Origin: an uncultured Bacillota bacterium
Lineage (GTDB): Bacteria; Bacillota; Clostridia; Peptostreptococcales; Anaerovoracaceae
Assembly (NCBI GenBank): GCA_949290475.1
Contig: CASESB010000015.1
Coordinates: 1 to 43,652 of the forward strand
Direction of reading: 5' to 3'
Length of the DNA: 43,652 nt
This document shows, piece by piece, positions 41,806-43,652 of the stretch. The notes below the pieces were generated by a model. It was not told the DNA's origin, did no database searches, and saw only the letters and a list, made by a program, of their open reading frames with translations. Every line of letters starts with the position of its first letter. The stretch's first letter is position 1. The translations under genes and the position numbers were made by a program.

Positions 41806-42720
41806 TTATTCCACTCTGTTGAGCCTGCCGCCTTCCAGCCAGCTCCTGAGATTGTCCGCCAGCACGTCTATAACGGCCTGCCTCATCTCCTTCGGAGACC
41901 AGGCCATGTGCGGCGTGATGATGCAGTTGTCAAGCCCCAGCAGAGGACAATCGACAGACGGCGGCTCCGTCTCCAATACGTCGACTGCAGCGGCTTTGAG
42001 AAATCCGGATTTCAGAGCATCCGCGAGCGCACGCTCGTCTACCAGACCGCCTCTGGCGGTGTTGATGAGTACGGCTCCCGGTTTCATGTTGACTATGAAG
42101 TCCGCGTTTACCATTCTGGCGTTATCCTCGGTAAGAGGGCAGTGCAGCGATACGAAATCGGATTTCATGGCTCCGTCCGGATCCTCGCTGTATATGTTTA
42201 CTGTCATGCCCAAAGCCCTGGCGATCTCGGCAACACGTTTGCCTATGGCTCCGTAGCCGATTATGCCGAGCGATTTGCCCGTGAGCAGCATGACAGGTTT
42301 TTTCCAGTAGCAGAAGTATTTGCATGAGGACCACTGGCCGTCCTGCACCGACTGGTTGTGCAGCCCTACATTGTTGGAAAGCTCGAGCAGCAGAGCTATC
42401 GTATGCTGCGCTACCGCATCGGTGGAATAAGCCGGGATGTTGGTCACGGCGATACCCATGTCTGCGGCGGCGGCGACATCTATATTGTTGTAGCCCGTAG
42501 CTGTAGAGCCTATGTATTTGAGATTGGGGCATCTCTCCATAAATTCCCTGGTTATCCTGCATTTGCTGGTCATCAGGATCTCGCTGTTGCCTATTCGTGA
42601 CAGCGCCTTATCCGGCGGTGTGGCGTCGAATACGGTCAGTCTGTCGCAGAGAGCCTCCAGCTTGCCCCAGCTGAGATCGCCGGGGTTTATGGTGTAGCCG
42701 TCAAAAATCACGATATCCAT
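41806..42720 (-). CDS. D-2-hydroxyacid dehydrogenase (NAD-dependent)
   Basis: This 304-residue oxidoreductase interconverts 2-oxo and D-2-hydroxy acids. The catalytic triad is visible as R223 (N-T-A-R-G-G), E252 (L-E-T-E-P-P) and H271 (T-P-H-M-A-W-S-P). The NAD fold has G-Y-G-A-I-G-K at 155-161. The stretch after the second NAD strand (about 175-190) is about 10-15 residues shorter than usual, lacking the common helix before S-D-F-V-S-L-H-C. The overall type resembles glycerate/hydroxypyruvate dehydrogenases (HprA-like). GGAGG precedes the start. First gene of an operon with the NhaC-type antiporter. Confidence 0.88.
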   Translation of the reverse strand: MDIVIFDGYTINPGDLSWGKLEALCDRLTVFDATPPDKALSRIGNSEILMTSKCRITREFMERCPNLKYIGSTATGYNNIDVAAAADMGIAVTNIPAYSTDAVAQHTIALLLELSNNVGLHNQSVQDGQWSSCKYFCYWKKPVMLLTGKSLGIIGYGAIGKRVAEIARALGMTVNIYSEDPDGAMKSDFVSLHCPLTEDNARMVNADFIVNMKPGAVLINTARGGLVDERALADALKSGFLKAAAVDVLETEPPSVDCPLLGLDNCIITPHMAWSPKEMRQAVIDVLADNLRSWLEGGRLNRVE

Positions 42721-42808
42721 ATATTGGCCTCCGTATCGTCAATGATAAAACAGTTAAAAGCAGCCGGCCGAAAGCGCCGGCTACAGAAAGTATTTTACAC
42801 CATGGGAG

Positions 42809-42838
42809 TTGGAAAGTCTAGGTTATGTATGGTATAAT
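42809..42838 (+). promoter_or_regulatory. Promoter of mntP
   Basis: TTGGAA (42809-42814) and an extended -10 TGG-TATAAT (hexamer 42833-42838) with 18 nt spacing. The leader of about 26 nt is too short for a yybP-ykoY manganese riboswitch, which commonly precedes mntP elsewhere. Confidence 0.65.
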
Positions 42839-42871
42839 CATCTGTATATGTTTTAGGGGAGAGGAGACATC

Positions 42872-43423
42872 ATGGGTTTTGCTGACATTCTGCTTATAGG
42901 CGCGGGACTTGCCATGGACGCCGCCGCCGTATCGATGACGAACGGTATGGTATATAAGAATCTGAGCAAGGTGACGTACGTGCTGATGCCGCTCTTTTTC
43001 GGAGTGTTTCAGATGCTGATGCCGATCCTGGGTTATTATGCCGGAGGACTTTTCGCCGAGCTGATAACGAAATATTCCGGGATAGTCATATTCATCATCC
43101 TCGGCGTCATCGGCGGCAAGATGGTGAAGGAAGGCTTTGAGGATATGAAGAAGCATGAGGTCTGTCCGGACAAGGCCATGACGTTGAGCGTCCTCTTTTT
43201 TCAGGCCATAGCAACCAGCATCGACGCGTTCGCGGTAGGCATCAGCTTCAGCCTGGCAGGGATAAGCATACTCTGGCCGTCGGCTCTGATAGGAGCTGTT
43301 ACTGTGGTGATAGTAGTGGCGGCGATCCTGATCGGCCGCAGATTCGGAGACATGCTGGGTGCGAGAGCCGAGATACTGGGCGGCGTGATCCTGATAGCGA
43401 TAGGCGTTAAGGCGCTGTTTTGA
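42872..43423 (+). CDS. mntP: Manganese efflux pump MntP
   Basis: This 183-residue membrane protein with six helices exports Mn2+. It has the two MntP repeats: G-A-G-L-A-M-D-A-A-A-V-S (about 10-21) and A-T-S-I-D-A-F-A-V-G-I-S (about 112-123), whose Asp residues are needed for transport. AGAGGAGA precedes the start. rdgB begins 32 nt downstream. Confidence 0.93.
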   Translation: MGFADILLIGAGLAMDAAAVSMTNGMVYKNLSKVTYVLMPLFFGVFQMLMPILGYYAGGLFAELITKYSGIVIFIILGVIGGKMVKEGFEDMKKHEVCPDKAMTLSVLFFQAIATSIDAFAVGISFSLAGISILWPSALIGAVTVVIVVAAILIGRRFGDMLGARAEILGGVILIAIGVKALF

Positions 43424-43455
43424 ATTAAGACAGATGTGCAGATAGGGTGAATGAT

Positions 43456-43652
43456 ATGAAAAAAACGATCGTGGCGGCGACGAGAAACAGTCATAAGATC
43501 CGCGAGATAGAGGCCATAACGGCGGAATTCGGGATATCCATAATATCGAGAGACGACGCGGGAGTGCCGGATGTGGAGGTCGTCGAGGACGGAGAAACGT
43601 TTGAGGAAAATTCCTACAAGAAGGCCTATGAGATCATGAAGCTGTGCGGCAG
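43456..43652 (+). CDS. rdgB: RdgB/HAM1-type XTP/dITP diphosphatase, N-terminal part
   Basis: The frame starts at ATG 43456 and runs off the window after about 65 residues. It begins T-I-V-A-A-T-R-N-S-H-K-I-R-E-I, the T-x-N-x-x-K substrate motif of the HAM1 family, and continues to E-D-G-E-T-F-E-E-N-S-Y-K-K-A. The enzyme hydrolyses non-canonical purine triphosphates to keep them out of DNA. The ribosome-binding site is weak (AGGGTGA). Confidence 0.9.
   Translation, partial: MKKTIVAATRNSHKIREIEAITAEFGISIISRDDAGVPDVEVVEDGETFEENSYKKAYEIMKLCG

Noticed and set aside
42763..42785. GC-rich hairpin upstream of mntP as a terminator of a plus-strand gene
   Set aside because: There is no plus-strand gene upstream and no T tract on that strand. 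On the minus strand it would precede, not follow, the dehydrogenase gene.

Overview
The window looks like ordinary chromosome from a strictly anaerobic, amino-acid-fermenting Clostridia-type Firmicute. A relative of the Anaerovoracaceae / former Clostridiales Family XIII is my inference, not something the sequence proves. The evidence is the set of ferredoxins and rubredoxins, a flavin-reductase/rubredoxin fusion, Rex, a CIRCE-controlled groESL, split coaB and coaC, an ECF-type riboflavin importer, a sigma-54 catabolic operon, AGGAGG ribosome-binding sites, and no respiratory genes. Base composition is moderate to high in G+C except for a clearly A+T-rich, gene-poor patch at about 8.1-9.4 kb.

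Layout. (1) 1-3.7 kb: end of a Nif3-like gene, a TGS/uridine-kinase-type nucleoside kinase, the RNase P RNA gene rnpB, and a PucR-type regulator, followed by a possible structured RNA. (2) 3.7-8.1 kb: a redox cluster with trxB and a small ferredoxin, a divergent Crp/Fnr regulator, a ferredoxin plus NapH-like membrane Fe-S protein, an acetyltransferase, and an EFR1-type flavodoxin-ferredoxin. Two identical-architecture palindromes (GTGAC-N3-GTCAC) sit at the same distance from the -10 boxes of the two ferredoxin operons. (3) 8.1-9.4 kb: decayed remnants of an AbiE toxin-antitoxin pair, A+T-rich sequence without genes, and tRNA-Glu(CTC). (4) 9.5-10.8 kb: flavin reductase-rubredoxin and a lipoprotein. 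(5) 10.9-18.9 kb: the most interesting part, a PAS-containing sigma-54 activator followed by a near-perfect -24/-12 promoter. It drives an APC amino-acid permease, a divergent hotdog protein of the beta-aminoacyl-CoA ammonia-lyase kind, two class III CoA-transferases and a GPH-type transporter. A rubredoxin gene with its own promoter follows.

(6) 19.1-23.5 kb: a GldA/GldF/GldG-like ABC exporter with a DUF4340 protein. (7) 23.5-28.7 kb: coaB, coaC and thrC, then mgsA, a PHP-domain protein and ribU. (8) 28.7-30.3 kb: DUF2971 and HD-domain proteins. (9) 30.4-36.2 kb: tsaE-tsaB-rimI-tsaD, an ABC-F ATPase, acpP and rex. (10) 36.2-43.65 kb: a ferredoxin, an Ogg-type glycosylase, groES-groEL, a QueG-like Fe-S protein, a 2-hydroxyacid dehydrogenase with an NhaC-family antiporter, mntP and the start of rdgB.

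How the genes may work together: the sigma-54 operon reads as a self-contained import, CoA-activation and deamination route for a beta-amino acid (or a compound converted to one), switched on by a PAS sensor. The substrate is not identified. The redox cluster reads as a small Crp/Fnr regulon supplying low-potential electron carriers and thioredoxin reduction.
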